Shown: piece by piece, positions 40,415 through 46,803 of the stretch
How the letters are laid out: every line of letters begins with the position of its first letter
Numbering within the stretch: the stretch's first letter is position 1
Assembly: GCA_037893225.1 (NCBI GenBank)
Contig: JAZGUH010000199.1
Coordinates: 1,178,001 to 1,242,000, forward strand
Reading direction: 5' to 3'
Source of the DNA: Hippasteria phrygiana
Taxonomy: Eukaryota; Echinodermata; Asteroidea; Valvatida; Goniasteridae
DNA: 64,000 nt
Made by a program: the position numbers and the translations under genes
Notes under the pieces: model-generated
Told to the model about the DNA's origin: nothing
Database searches by the model: none
What the model saw: only the letters and a program-made list of their open reading frames with translations

Positions 40415-41551
40415 TAATTCTTTCTGGTAATGAAACCAAGGATTCCTCAAAAGCGCCCTAGGCACTGTAGCTCGAAAGCCTGAAGAAACCTGTGGAGAGA
40501 AGACAATGAGAAGAAGTTACAGTTTTAGAGGTGGGAGGAAAACCCCAGAAGAATATTCTGGGGAAAACCCACGGAATCAGGTAGGGACTGAAAACCCAAT
40601 CCACATGTGGACCAGGGCAGGAATCGAACCCGGGGGACAGTAACCACTGCACCAACCTGATTCCCCAAGGCCCTATACAAGGCCCTATTTTGGCCTTGGC
40701 CTGGGCCTTGAGGGTTAAAGCCTTGGCCTTAGGGCCTTGCTGCTCGAAGCCTTGGCCTTGGGGCCTTGAGGGTCATGCCTTTGCTCCAACACTGTTTTAA
40801 GTAGAAGCTGGCAACATATCTATCTGACCTAATTTGATGGTGCTGAGTCTGAAAGTCTATGTTACCAAGCTTTGTTTTTAGTCCTAGACATGAAAATCTT
40901 ATCTAGAAATTAAGAAGAAAAAAGAGCACATGGCGTACTAAAAGTTTGTCAAAAATAGTCGGACATCATCCTGGCATTAATTTTTTGGATCATCGTGGGA
41001 TGGGATCACCGTGGGGTGGGATCACCGTGGGATGGGATCACCGTGGGATGGGATCACCGTGGGATGGGATCACCGTGGGATGGGATCACCGTGGGATGGG
41101 ATCACCGTGGGATGGGATCACCGTGGGATGGGATCACCGTGGGATGGGATCACCGTGGGATGGGATCACCATGGGATGGGATTATAATAATATCCCTTAC
41201 ATAAAAAAGCAAAAATCTCTTTCAAAAGATAAAAATAACTCACTTTACTATCCCAGTTTGTGCAGTTCAGCTTTTGACCGGGCTAGATTTTCTATGACTT
41301 TACGGCCCTAGTCAAAACCCCAGTTTCAAAAATTCCAGTTGCTGGTGATAAAAATGTTTTCAAAAATTAGATTTGCGATTCTCTTCGCTTTGCTTTCTCA
41401 GAACGAGCGGGAGAGATTTGCCAGTCTGACGACTTTCGCGTTCCAGAGGTTCCTCTTGGTCTTCGACAACAGGCAGCTGTTGAGGAACGGCATCATACAG
41501 CTGACTGGCGCCCTCACCAGGTTGGCTCAGTGCCAGGGCATCTCGTCGTGA
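17945..41551 (+). CDS. SWT1: SWT1 transcriptional protein / PIN endoribonuclease, complete
   Basis: Seventeen coding exons were reconstructed: 17945-18142, 18921-20055, 21162-21268, 22393-22477, 23013-23074, 25640-25741, 27658-27736, 29390-29478, 30840-31019, 32328-32422, 33427-33489, 35190-35269, 36460-36541, 37458-37667, 38779-38919, 39913-40009, 41402-41551. All introns are GT-AG and all phases join, giving 2955 nt and about 984 aa, near the 900 aa I recall for human SWT1. Domains: WW (about 30-61), long Ser/Pro/Thr/Lys-rich linker with a basic nuclear-localisation-like cluster near 242-250, PIN (about 481-619) and a helical C-terminal half. PIN acidic positions are kept: D488 in VVLDTNILM, E524 in VVMQELD, D576/D577 and D601. 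Yeast Swt1 is a nuclear endoribonuclease that removes aberrant mRNPs near nuclear pores and interacts genetically with TREX; the same role is inferred here. Coordinates were derived by eye. Confidence 0.9.
18299..18478 (+). mobile_element. MITE family A copy in SWT1 intron 1
   Basis: Runs from TTTAATCCC to AAGAGGTTAA, with the family words 'ggggcgctggtatgcc', 'atggattgagtacgcac' and 'ccatattcaagaggtta'. The left end has diverged. Confidence 0.65.
18921..20055 (+). CDS. SWT1: SWT1 coding exon 2 (long basic Ser/Pro linker)
   Basis: Encodes residues 67-445, between acceptor ATCTTTACAG|GAC and donor AAAG|GTAAGC (phase 1). The composition is low-complexity S, P, T, K and Q. A basic cluster TKKRKKRSRESS near residue 242 is a probable nuclear localisation signal. 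It corresponds to the poorly conserved N-terminal half of vertebrate SWT1. Confidence 0.88.
20240..20685. mobile_element. Nested element with AAACGGTA ends inside hAT 20103-21041
   Basis: The left end TCAGTGCGATTTAGAAACGGT and the right end, inverted, share CGAAAT/ACGGTA words. The flanking octamers ttaaggcg (20232-20239) and ctaaggcg match but for one base, so hAT type is likely. Inside are several 'ccaaacggta' words and a palindrome at 20423-20490. Confidence 0.6.
20423..20490. repeat. Near-perfect palindrome centred on GGGTTAATTAACCC
   Basis: Arms of about 33 bp, 'aatggctgtgctatggctaa' on the left and 'ggcacagccatt' at the far right, meet at GGGTTAATTAACCC with few mismatches. It forms a compact hairpin in the SWT1 primary transcript. 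Confidence 0.8.
21162..21268 (+). CDS. SWT1: SWT1 coding exon 3
   Basis: Encodes residues 445-480, an acidic segment containing ELSQMEIDD, which mirrors the 'MEIDLEDD' acidic stretch just before the PIN domain of vertebrate SWT1. Acceptor TTATTTTCAG, donor AAT|GTAAGC. Confidence 0.85.
21770..22144. mobile_element. Tc1/mariner-type MITE in SWT1 intron 3
   Basis: CAGGGTGGT at the left and ACCACCCTG at the right are each flanked by TA. The inner arms are also inverted ('acaaaactggcttgtcca' versus 'tggacaagccagtttttgt'), so nearly the whole element folds back. Confidence 0.75.
22393..22477 (+). CDS. SWT1: SWT1 coding exon 4 (PIN start)
   Basis: Encodes residues 481-509 with IGLHVVLDTNILMHDLKYV. 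D488 is the first PIN acidic residue. Donor AAGG|GTGAGT, phase 1. Confidence 0.9.
22555..22995 (-). mobile_element. 3' fragment of a Penelope-like or related retroelement
   Basis: On the minus strand, words resembling 'NWNQAKI', 'RRLREAIEYA', 'LHSLSRGRTEH' and a following GC-rich untranslated part recall the C-terminal end of Penelope-type elements. The frame is broken. Its 3' end ('gcgggtaacaccgtgtgaa...agatgtgtggttctg') recurs at 63949-64000. Confidence 0.4.
23013..23074 (+). CDS. SWT1: SWT1 coding exon 5
   Basis: Encodes residues 509-529, LGRPILVIPWVVMQELDALK, the most conserved PIN block with E524. Acceptor GATTTTCAG, donor AAG|GTACGC. Confidence 0.9.
23242..23645. repeat. Large foldback in SWT1 intron 5
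   Basis: Arms of roughly 185-200 bp are inverted about a centre near 23418-23433. The left arm begins 'gagaagtctgcgtcatt' and the right ends 'aatgacgcagacttctc'; near the centre 'ggacgaactcccctttt' pairs with 'aaaaggggagttcgtcc'. The right arm has an extra stretch near 23567-23593. Transcription of SWT1 would make a long double-stranded RNA hairpin. Confidence 0.85.
24366..25027 (+). mobile_element. TATACAA element with hairpin and Crypton-like ORF fragment (copy 2)
   Basis: Opposite orientation to 3832-4514. It runs from TATACAACACCTGAATAAAT to CATTATTTGTATA. The palindrome (about 24895-25020) has arms 'gatggtaagaataatttcat' and inverse. The coding part is 24400-24870. Identity to copy 1 is high by eye, with scattered substitutions and indels. 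Confidence 0.7.
24597..24722 (+). pseudogene. Crypton/KIAA1958-like N-terminal domain fragment (copy 2)
   Basis: From ATG 24597 the frame gives MAAEFPELPRFVL and then NTKRQIKYAVKR, ending at a TAA where copy 1 reads Leu. Downstream, in shifted frames, recognisable pieces ('HAGTT', 'LNNLV', 'KVNGTLYTKKS') continue to about 24860. The pieces resemble the N-terminal domain of Crypton-derived proteins. No catalytic domain is present. Confidence 0.45.
25640..25741 (+). CDS. SWT1: SWT1 coding exon 6
   Basis: Encodes residues 530-563 with AWNAIQFLHKCI. Two donors are possible; GCGAAAG|GTGACT at 25741 is chosen because it alone keeps exon 7 in frame. Use of AAAG|GTGAAC at 25724 would hit a stop in exon 7. 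Confidence 0.85.
26361..26847. mobile_element. hAT element 'TAGGGCTGTCC' family in SWT1 intron 6
   Basis: Starts TAAGGCTGTCCCGAATATTC and ends GAACAGCCCTA; flanks gcttgaga and gcttgagt are an 8-bp duplication with one change. No transposase frame. Confidence 0.8.
27658..27736 (+). CDS. SWT1: SWT1 coding exon 7
   Basis: Encodes residues 564-590, VSDEADFEITCNDDWILQCC, matching the vertebrate block that ends D-D-R-V-L-K-C-C. D576/D577 supply the third PIN acidic position. Donor AAAG|GTACGT, phase 1. Confidence 0.88.
27798..28210 (-). mobile_element. Compound MITE family A copies in SWT1 intron 7
   Basis: Begins TTAACCCTTGCAGCC. Inside, family A words occur in both orientations ('gaccacctggccggttg' next to 'aaccggccaggtggtcc' about 28029-28100), so two copies meet head to head or one is partly duplicated. 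Confidence 0.55.
28283..29218 (+). mobile_element. Tigger/pogo DNA transposon remnant in SWT1 intron 7
   Basis: Starts CAGTGAAATCTCGATAAGTC and ends TTATCGTGATTTCACTG, each flanked by TA, as in the pogo/Tigger branch of Tc1/mariner. Repeated 'ggttaactcgaa' words lie near the left end. It contains a decayed transposase (28753-29025). Confidence 0.85.
28753..29025 (+). pseudogene. Tigger transposase fragment
   Basis: The frame includes DGWLDRFKARR, then FFNADETGLFYCLL and LTLKGETCND, the DDE-region words of Tigger/CENP-B-family transposases (the D of ADETGL is the second catalytic Asp). The N-terminal DNA-binding part and the rest of the catalytic domain are missing or scrambled, and the frame ends in a stop after ETCND. 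Confidence 0.8.
29390..29478 (+). CDS. SWT1: SWT1 coding exon 8 (PIN end)
   Basis: Encodes residues 590-619, GKDLVVLLSNDKHLCSKAVV, equal to the 'ILCTDDRNLRNKG' strand-helix of vertebrate SWT1; the T-D-D is S-N-D here, with D601 kept. Acceptor TTTACTAG, donor GAG|GTAAGC. Confidence 0.88.
29775..29878 (-). repeat. tRNA-derived SINE, family 1
   Basis: On the minus strand: 5' leader 'gacaatttgggagacagcc', A box (TAGCTCAGTTGGTAGAGC), B box (GGTTCAAATCCCAG) and CTGCCAGTGTTC tail. It is diverged from the 58258 copy. A further tRNA-like half lies at 29720-29745 ('gggactcgaacccataacc'). Confidence 0.65.
29888..30085. mobile_element. MITE of the 'GACTTGCAGGGACTCGAC' family
   Basis: Inverted ends 'tcgagtccatcacaagtcc' and 'ggacttgcagggactcgac', with internal repeats of 'ggacttg'. 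It is the cleanest copy of the family also seen at 7565 and 15385; the 31347-31601 element is a cousin. Confidence 0.7.
30102..30250. mobile_element. TTAA MITE 'TTAACCCTCC' (copy 4)
   Basis: Begins TTAACCCTCC; the right end GGGAGGGTTTAT is degraded. Family words 'ataacctatcaaaa' and 'tttgataggttttgatagg' are present. Confidence 0.65.
30382..30807. mobile_element. MITE 'TGTGACCCGCTC' family, directly upstream of SWT1 exon 9
   Basis: Ends TGTGACCCGCTCTGCAAAAA and TTTTTGCAGAGCGGGTCACA are inverted. Other copies are at 39372-39816 and 46359-46803. The right end lies 32 bp before exon 9, so the element supplies most of the region where the branch point would sit. Confidence 0.8.
30840..31019 (+). 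CDS. SWT1: SWT1 coding exon 9
   Basis: Encodes residues 620-679. A Leu-rich start (TLLSGLEALAGLLQ) is followed by a Pro/Ser-rich stretch ending in SSSEEREL. It is phase 0 at both ends; acceptor CATACATACAG, donor TTG|GTAAGG. The low conservation of this linker makes the exon slightly less certain than its neighbours. Confidence 0.75.
31347..31601. mobile_element. MITE with CAGAGTTGTAATCAAGTCAA ends
   Basis: The left end 'agagttgtaatcaagtcaat' is inverted at the right end 'tgacttgattacaactct'. The right arm contains six to seven tandem 'gacttgtgatt' units (31513-31585), so one arm has expanded. Confidence 0.75.
32328..32422 (+). CDS. SWT1: SWT1 coding exon 10
   Basis: Encodes residues 680-711, including VLETEMKEAYDRLW, equal to 'ILETEMKIAFGNLW' of vertebrate SWT1. 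Acceptor TGTTGCAG, donor CTG|GTGAGT, phase 2. Confidence 0.9.
32455..32964 (+). mobile_element. MITE family A copy interrupted by a hAT MITE
   Basis: Runs from 'ggggtgctggtatgcc' to 'gtattcaagggggttaa'. It is split by the 216-bp insert at 32483-32698 with a perfect 8-bp duplication. It begins only 33 bp after exon 10. Confidence 0.7.
32483..32698. mobile_element. hAT MITE made of GAGTAC repeats
   Basis: Ends CAGTGTTGTAGTCGAGTAC and GTACTACAATACTG are inverted, and the flanking octamers ccaagaac (32475-32482 and 32699-32706) are identical. Most of the body is degenerate tandem 'gagtac', 'gagtat' and 'gagtacga' words. Confidence 0.85.
33332..33402 (-). repeat. Retroelement 3' tail with (AAT)n
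   Basis: On the minus strand it reads 'gcgctttgatcttgctaaa', then 'gcgctatataag', then a (TTA)n run. The same kind of tail is seen on the plus strand at 36640-36698. It is typical of 3' ends of CR1/L2-related retroelements or their SINEs. Confidence 0.5.
33427..33489 (+). CDS. SWT1: SWT1 coding exon 11
   Basis: Encodes residues 711-732, EIIVVKPPWSFQDVVQCIEK, matching '[20 protein letters not shown]'. Acceptor GTGTACAG, donor AA|GTAAGC, phase 2. Confidence 0.9.
33637..34262. repeat. Dispersed repeat shared with 55250-55530 and 46100-46210
   Basis: The part 33790-34260 matches the reverse complement of 55245-55515 ('gggtctaggcctccggta', 'aacttcaaacttgacactgc', 'ggttctggagataatc'). The part 33637-33760 resembles 46100-46210 ('cacgtgtatcac', 'aacactgatgcgca'). 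The repeated coding-like frame ('HSWVLSN') is shared but has no domain. Confidence 0.6.
34014..34219. mobile_element. 200-bp MITE of the 'cgaggacaa' family (copy 2)
   Basis: Comparison with the empty site at 55300-55320 shows an insertion flanked by acacatac (34006-34013 and 34220-34227), an 8-bp duplication that suggests hAT. It matches 6655-6860. Confidence 0.7.
34493..34910. repeat. Cluster of poly(G) and poly(C) tracts
   Basis: G runs at 34493-34518, C runs at 34580-34591 and 34743-34763, and a G run at 34876-34908. The alternation in strand allows hairpins and quadruplexes. It is in SWT1 intron 11. Confidence 0.8.
35190..35269 (+). CDS. SWT1: SWT1 coding exon 12
   Basis: Encodes residues 732-759, HWMAVFGFFLNREDNRNFLQ, matching 'HWLAVFGLVMEKN'. 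Acceptor TCATTTTAG, donor AGCG|GTAAAA, phase 1. Confidence 0.88.
35445..36048 (+). mobile_element. MITE family A, full-length copy with SINE insert
   Basis: TTAACCCCTTGTGTCCAGC at the left and GTATTCAAGGGGTTAA at the right: inverted CCCCTTG ends with TTAA on both sides. A SINE occupies 35653-35943; without it the element is about 310 bp. Confidence 0.75.
35653..35943 (+). mobile_element. tRNA-derived SINE, family 3, inside a MITE
   Basis: A box-like TGGCCTAGAGGTTCGG and B box-like GTGGGTTCGAGCGCAG are followed by a 200-bp body and a tail ending TTAAAAACAA. The A-rich 'aacaa' word at both sides fits a short target duplication. It splits the MITE between 'caagaaca' and 'atgaatggattg'. Confidence 0.7.
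36460..36541 (+). CDS. SWT1: SWT1 coding exon 13
   Basis: Encodes residues 759-786, FHLPLSSVKRLINSSIYLCR, aligned with the 'DFTTVKFLLQDSRSLLHAF' helix of vertebrate SWT1. Acceptor TTTTTTACAG, donor TCG|GTAAGT, phase 2. Confidence 0.85.
36800..37200 (+). repeat. Degenerate tandem repeat 'TGTTGGATTTTGTTGGATT'
   Basis: At least six diverged units of about 60-80 bp share 'cctgttggattttgtt' and 'agcagggt'. It is bounded by CCCTAACCCTAA and GGTTAGGGTTA, so the tract may lie inside a MITE. Confidence 0.65.
37458..37667 (+). CDS. SWT1: SWT1 coding exon 14
   Basis: Encodes residues 786-856, starting Y-D-N-A-L-D-Q-P and ending AVWLKILQLR. The joint 'RSRYDN' fits 'RSNYDG', and 'VFEAVWLKILQL' fits the 'ILESVWITIYQN' helix. 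Acceptor TACGGTAG is weak but keeps phase; donor GAG|GTGAGT. Confidence 0.83.
37738..37996. mobile_element. MITE 'GGGGCCAATTTCAT' family (copy 1)
   Basis: The ends 'gaggtcaatttcatg' and 'ataaatttggcccc' are inverted. It is rich in 'cttagcatgaaaat' and 'gctaagcgaat'. It matches 43412-43656. Confidence 0.7.
38253..38400 (+). mobile_element. TTAA MITE 'TTAACCCTAACCCC', diverged copy
   Basis: Starts TTAACCCTAACCCCTTGGG and shares 'aactttactagaaag' and 'ccgccaaaatccac' with the family. The right boundary is not clear. Confidence 0.5.
38779..38919 (+). CDS. SWT1: SWT1 coding exon 15
   Basis: Encodes residues 856-903, ALIFEGLGIPHDLETDKTA and on to QQMIEAMER. It is helical and acidic. Acceptor TTTGTGATAG, donor GAGAG|GTAATG, phase 2. 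Confidence 0.83.
39372..39816. mobile_element. MITE 'TGTGACCCGCTC' family (copy 2)
   Basis: TGTGACCCGCTCTGGAAAA at the left and TTTTTCTGGAGCGGGTCACA at the right. The body matches 46359-46803 read in reverse. It ends about 96 bp before SWT1 exon 16. Confidence 0.8.
39913..40009 (+). CDS. SWT1: SWT1 coding exon 16
   Basis: Encodes residues 903-935, ending RLRQIIQVFLGEFVA, near the C-terminal helices. Acceptor ATATTACAG, donor GCG|GTAAGT, phase 0. Confidence 0.83.
40110..40277 (+). mobile_element. MITE family A, clean 168-bp copy
   Basis: TTAACCCCTTATGTCCAGC to GTATTCAAGAGGTTAA, bounded by TTAA. This is the best reference for the family and lies 100 bp after SWT1 exon 16. Confidence 0.8.
40318..40790. 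repeat. 'AAGGCC' satellite interrupted by a SINE
   Basis: Degenerate 'ggccttgg' and 'caaggcc' words at 40325-40378 and 40665-40790 form inverted halves around the SINE; 'gcaaaggtatgaccc' at the left mirrors 'gggtcatgcctttgc' at the right. This was probably one foldback element before the SINE landed. Confidence 0.65.
40378..40670 (-). mobile_element. tRNA-derived SINE, family 2 (copy 2)
   Basis: On the minus strand: head GGAATCAGGTTGGTGCAGTG (A-box region), CCCGGGTTCGATTCCTGCCC (B box), a conserved body, then an (AAT)n tail at 40379-40412. It is inserted among degenerate 'aaggccctaaggccaaggc' repeats. Confidence 0.75.
40991..41183 (+). repeat. 16-bp minisatellite, about 12 copies
   Basis: Unit GGGATGGGATCACCGT repeated head to tail with very few changes. 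It is open in more than one frame only because of the repeat. Confidence 0.95.
41402..41551 (+). CDS. SWT1: SWT1 terminal coding exon 17
   Basis: Encodes residues 936-984 and the TGA stop; contains RFASLTTFAFQRF and ends CQGISS. Acceptor TGCTTTCTCAG. It is phase 0, as required by exon 16. The C-terminus differs from vertebrate SWT1, which is expected for this region. Confidence 0.85.
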   Translation, partial: NERERFASLTTFAFQRFLLVFDNRQLLRNGIIQLTGALTRLAQCQGISS

Positions 41552-41950
41552 CCTCTGACACGTCGCGAGCTTTGGCCTCCCGAAAGTTGGACATTGCAGA
41601 TTGCAAACTGGTGAGACCTGTAACGTGGCAGACATGTTGCTTGAAATCTGAATGGAGTTGTGTAATATTGTTAATGCCACCTCAGAGATGGAAAGGGTTA
41701 AAGGTTATAAGTCACAGGTCATGGCCAAGTTTTAAAACAGTACTTTCGGCTGACGTAAACCTGAAACACAGTATTAAAGGATACATGCAGCCAATATCCG
41801 ATTCAACTTGTTTCACGTGTATTACCATGCGTTACAGAAATCCATCTTAATGGTGGTTTTCAGTGGATGTAAGAAGAAGGTGCAGGTTTTTCTAATTCTT
41901 AGAAAAATTTTTGTCAGTTTATTCAAATGAGGTATTTTTGTTTGGTAAAC

Positions 41951-42447
41951 TAGGGCTGTCCTAAATATAACGAATATACGAATATTCGATCGTCAAATGG
42001 ATATTTGAATACCTTTTTGCCAGTTCAAATATTCGGAAAAAAACACTCTGATGCTATTTTGATGGAAAAGTTGCGGCACTTCGCAGTGCCAAATGCAGCA
42101 TTTTGCTCGACATTAATTTTTTGTGGACGGAGTTTTATTGTTCCCATCCGTAAAACCCTTGACACTTACAAAATAATTAGTGTAAAAACACAGGCAGGAG
42201 TTTGGTTTCTTGTTATCAGAACGTTATACGTACCCGTAATGATCTTGATACAACAGGCGCATGCAAAAGAATGTCGATCGAGCGGTCCATAATATCGATC
42301 GCCGCACGTAAAACACCGGCGTGCTTTGCGTGCAACTTCTTACCGGGGCGGCATGCAGTTGCAGCTGATGTGTGAAAAACTTGATCGCCGAGTGTCGAAT
42401 ATTCGGATATGTGAATAATTGAATACTAAATTATTCGAACATGAATG
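41951..42447. mobile_element. hAT element 'TAGGGCTGTCC' family, right end clipped
   Basis: Flanked by identical octamers tggtaaac (41943-41950 and 42448-42455). It starts TAGGGCTGTCC but ends 'cgaacatgaa', lacking the CAGCCCTA terminus seen elsewhere. Confidence 0.8.
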
Positions 42448-42459
42448 TGGTAAACGGGG

Positions 42460-43405
42460 AATACCTTGTCAAAGAGCATAAGTTTTTACAATCGAATCCT
42501 TCAAAATAGCCACCAACAAAGTCTTGAAGAAATATTGGCTACTAATGCATCCCAAACAAGCTGTTGAACATGAAAATCGAGTCAGACGTGGAACATACTC
42601 CAAAACAAATTTGGAAAACTTTGATTATTTATACACAGAGCCCATTGCTCATCTGACAATACTGTTGCGCCTTTGATGACATCATGCCCTGGCTCATGAA
42701 TATGGAAATTTTATTAGCATAAGGCCAAGTAAAAAAAATAATGTTTAGCATCCGGGTTTTTTTAAACAAAAAAGAAAGGAGTCGGCAGTTTTTTTATTTT
42801 GAATTTTTTATTTTCAAGATGGCCGCCATTCTCTTATAAATTTCCGACAACCATGGGTTTTAAACTCTTCTAAGACACAAAAATGAAAGAGGCATGTTGG
42901 ACAAGAGAATTGAACATGTTTACAGTGGTTTGAATAGTTTTAGTAAGCTTGTATTTTATTTTCCGATGGATCGGTTGACATTTTGGGGGTTTTTTTTTCA
43001 CCTCATTTTCCACTGGTAAAAATAATCCTTTTTAAATCCAGGCGGCTCCCACAAAGCAAGCGGATGGGGATGCTAAACATGTTTTTTTTTTTACTTCGCC
43101 TAAACACCAAAATACTAGAATTGTTATAATGGAGATTGAAATTCATTGCAATATAGAAGTAACATTGTCCTACACATATTCGTAAAAAAGAAACATGGTT
43201 ACTTTATTTATTAAAAAAGTCATACCAAAGTTTCCCTCCAAAGGCACCCTACACAAATATTAAATCATTATGCAAGATTCACAAGCATCAAACCAAAACA
43301 TTTTAGAAGTAGTGTACAACATTTGCAAACATAAACAAAACAAAGCTACTGAATTATTATGACATAACTTACTTCACTGTAAGTAAATATGGAGTCTTGA
43401 TCATG
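42460..43405. other. Intergenic DNA downstream of SWT1, nothing recognised
   Basis: AT-rich DNA with the word 'caagatggccgccatt' (42817) that also occurs at 25387 in part. No coding or repeat structure is supported. Confidence 0.45.
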
Positions 43406-43411
43406 GCACCG

Positions 43412-43656
43412 GGGGCCAATTTCATGGCGATGCTAAGCACAGAAATTTGCTTAGCATGAAAAGTCTTCCTTGGTAAATACAGGATTACCAACCAAATTCT
43501 GATGTGAAGTGTATCGCTTGTGGCTGGCATTCAGCTGTTGTTTGCTTAGCATGAAAATCCCATGGCCTTTTTGGCTGGTCACCTGTTTTTAACTAAGCAA
43601 GACTTTTTGGTGCTAAGCAAATCTTTGTGCTTAGCAGCTCCGTGAAATTGGCCCCT
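43412..43656. mobile_element. MITE 'GGGGCCAATTTCAT' family (copy 2)
   Basis: Starts GGGGCCAATTTCATGG and ends CCGTGAAATTGGCCCC, an inverted repeat continuing into 'tgctaagcacaga'. About 245 bp, with the same body as 37738-37996. Confidence 0.8.
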
Positions 43657-43689
43657 GGTGTGCTGTCATTTTCAAGACCATTCAAAATA

Positions 43690-43915
43690 GTCTAGTTCCC
43701 TGACCTGATAATTCCCTGACACCTATAAATTGCTCTGTTTTGTCTGAAGTAGGGTCAGGGAACCAGACTACAAGAAACTTTTTTCCCCTCTTTTTCCCAG
43801 CATCTGTGCACATAAAAACTTCAAACAGGTCAGTGTTACAGTATTTGCTGAAAAAATACTAACCCCCCAAAGCCATTCATTTCTGAAACTTACAGCAAAA
43901 GCAAGTGTTGGTTAC
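43690..43915 (+). repeat. Dispersed repeat with 'GTTCCCTGACCTGATAAT' hairpin
   Basis: A hairpin ('tagttccctgacctg' versus 'ggtcagggaaccagacta') is followed by 'acttcaaacaggtcagtg' and a 'ctaacccccaaa' part. The same order is found at 60990-61240, and the tail part at 14485-14580. Confidence 0.65.
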
Positions 43916-44599
43916 GACCTTTAAAGTTCTGTTGTTTTTTTTTAGTACTTTATTTGCATGTATAATAAAAATCAGTTTAATATATATTTAGGTTTGTTAC
44001 ACCTTAGTTATTTAATCATTCAATCTTTTATTTTTATACCAGAGTCTTTATATTTTTCATATGATTTATCTTGAGTTTAGAAGATCTATCTCTGCAATGT
44101 GAGAATCGTTTGTCACTTTTTAAGTTAGATTTAGTTTAACAAAAAGATTTGTCTACCAACACAAATAATGTAACCATTCATCGATAGGACTTTGCATCCA
44201 TTCCGGGTACCCGTGTACCCGACTGCTGATGTCAGGAACCGGTTCCAGATTATGGAATCCAGTACCCGTAACCGAATTAACATTTACTTAGTAATTTTTC
44301 AGACAATGAAAAAGAAAGTTTTTGAATGTCATTTGTGGGGAATTTTCAAAATGAAAACCAGGGTCCGTGGAAAAACAAAACAGATTAATGTCTATGACGC
44401 TTGCAAAAAATGTACACCGTAAAGCTATAGAGCTCACTGTATGATACTTGTATCTTGCTGCATTGATACACCGATGTGGCAATATTAATATACGGACCTT
44501 TACAGACAAAATGAACAGCAAATTTCTGAGATTAAATTTTTGGGATTGCTTTCTTTAATACCGTACACACTCTTATTCTTCGACCTGTTGATCTTGTAA

Positions 44600-46090
44600 C
44601 TTTCTCCTCACAGGAAACAACGCAATACAAATATGGCAACATTTCCTGCACGAATTTCACTTTTTTTGAAAAGAAAATCGGCCCTCAATATTTGAATTGT
44701 GTTTATGTGGAATCTGTGTATTCAGAGTGCAAAATTATTAATGTTTGATACAAAGAAGCAATCAACAAGGCAAATTTATTACAATCCGGTGTCAGTTATC
44801 AGTGCCTTATTGATGTTTAATATGATTAACTACTAATCAGGCTTTTGTATTTGCTGTGTAACATATGGACACTTCGTGATTGACTATGTTAATTTCAAAT
44901 TGTTTTAAACACTTTCCAGTTGGTATGAATCGGACTTTGTACACTGAAATGAACTGAAATAGATACGTTAGCTAGTTGGAAAAGAGTCCATTTGCATCGT
45001 TGGGACAAATTACAGATTACTGTAGATATAGAGTTTATACATGTTAAAGTTTTATTTGTATAAGAATCCTTTTTTTTTCTGCAAAACTGTAGAAATATAT
45101 AATCTTCCGATTTTTGAAGAAAAAAATCTTCCGAAGAGATGGGATTTTTAAAATTCATTTTTTTCTCCTCTTTGTTATATGTTTATATAAATTTCTCACA
45201 TGGTAAAAAAAAGACGATGTACATGTATTTTACAGTGTTTTTTTCTCCCTTGAAAGATGAACAAATAACAATTAAAACAAACATCTGGTGCTTTGAGATT
45301 TTGGGCTGGGCATGCTAATTATAAACCGGTTTCTTTTTTTATATTGGCCTTGTAGCATGGTTTTTGTTTCTCAGGTACATAAAAGCGGAAAATGCCAAAG
45401 ACATTTTGTACATTTGTTGAAAAAAAAAACGCTGTCGTGTGGGTTTCTTTTGTTTTAGTTGAGAGGCAGTCTTGAGTTCTTTTTGCCACGGCTAGTAATG
45501 GGGTGATAATAGGGATGAAAACCAACATTTTGGAATATGATTACGTCCACTTCAGGGGTGATGCATTGGGTCATTTGGGAGATATTTTGCACAGGAAGTG
45601 GGTATCTAGCATGAAAATAACCCCCCACCCCGGCCAAAAAACGAATCTGTATTATACGCACTGGATTATACGAAATCTGTATTATACGAAATCCGTATTA
45701 CACGCTCAGTCGGTATTCAAGTGCTAAATATGAATGACTTGTTTAGCCCTTCGACCGAACATTACTGGAATATGAGAAGTTCCAGCAAAGCCTTGACAAG
45801 CTGGCATCTTCCTAAGTTTTCTACATGCCACTGTGACTCAAATGTTTCCATTTGTAGCAGTTTTTGGTGTTTTTGGCGTTAATTTTGAATTTCAAGGGGT
45901 GGGGTTATTTAAGAGATACAGCATTACTTTTGGTGTCAAAATGCTTGTATTGATAGTGTTAATCATTTCCCAAATGGACGTCTTCAAATTTTGATCTTGG
46001 AGTTTACCACACCCTGCACGGCGACGTGGAACGCGCCGTGGTCCGCGCCGTGGTCTACCATTACTTAGGTGGGCGGGCGGTTTACTCGGG
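44600..46090. other. Intergenic DNA, nothing recognised
   Basis: No gene, RNA or strong repeat was identified. A short direct repeat 'ctgtattatacga' at 45647-45700 is visible. Confidence 0.45.
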
Positions 46091-46358
46091 TGTATAATTA
46101 TGTTTCCATGCCCCACGTGTATCACGGCTATGCAAGTCAGTTGGAACAGTGTTTTTGTTAACACTGATGCGCAATGCGTCTAATAAAAGTCAATCTGCAT
46201 ATTTAGATCATGCCCCATTGCATTGCAAAATTCGCGGTTGTACGGTTCGTGGACTAGTGAAGTTTTAACGCGTATACCGGCCGTGAGCTGTACCACTTGG
46301 TACTTGTTTTATTTTTTCTAAACATAGGGTTATTAGTTATTTTCTTTACGAGGATATA

Positions 46359-46803
46359 TGTGACCCGCTCCAGAAAAAGGTGATATAAGTCGCGCTATGC
46401 ATTTACGTGTAATGGCCATTTCAACCCAAGAGGGTGACATTTTTCATAAAAATTCATTTTTTTGTTTTTTGTCTTTCATGATATCTTAAATATCTAAAGT
46501 TTCAGGTTTGGTGCACAACAATGTTGATTTCAGTGAATAAAGTGAAAATATAACCTTTTTAGAGTATATTGTTCCATTGCATTGTATTAGAACTACATAT
46601 TTCACAGCCTGTTTTCTCTGTTGTGCAATTTGAACCCCATAGAACTAATTCATATGCAAAAGTGCGATATCTCCAGAACGGAAAGGGCTTTGGAGCTCTA
46701 TCATGTACCAATTGAAAGCTTACATTCCAGGCTTTCCAAACATACTTAAAACTCAATTTTCATATATTGCGACATAATATACCTTTTTTCAGAGCGGGTC
46801 ACA
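46359..46803. mobile_element. MITE 'TGTGACCCGCTC' family (copy 3)
   Basis: TGTGACCCGCTCCAGAAAAAG to TTTTTTCAGAGCGGGTCACA, with the body inverted relative to 39372-39816 and highly similar. Confidence 0.8.

Noticed and set aside
40946..41311. Open frame encoding a repeated MGSPWDGITVGWDHRG peptide
   Set aside because: It is the translation of a 16-bp minisatellite, which stays open in several frames; there is no other coding evidence.
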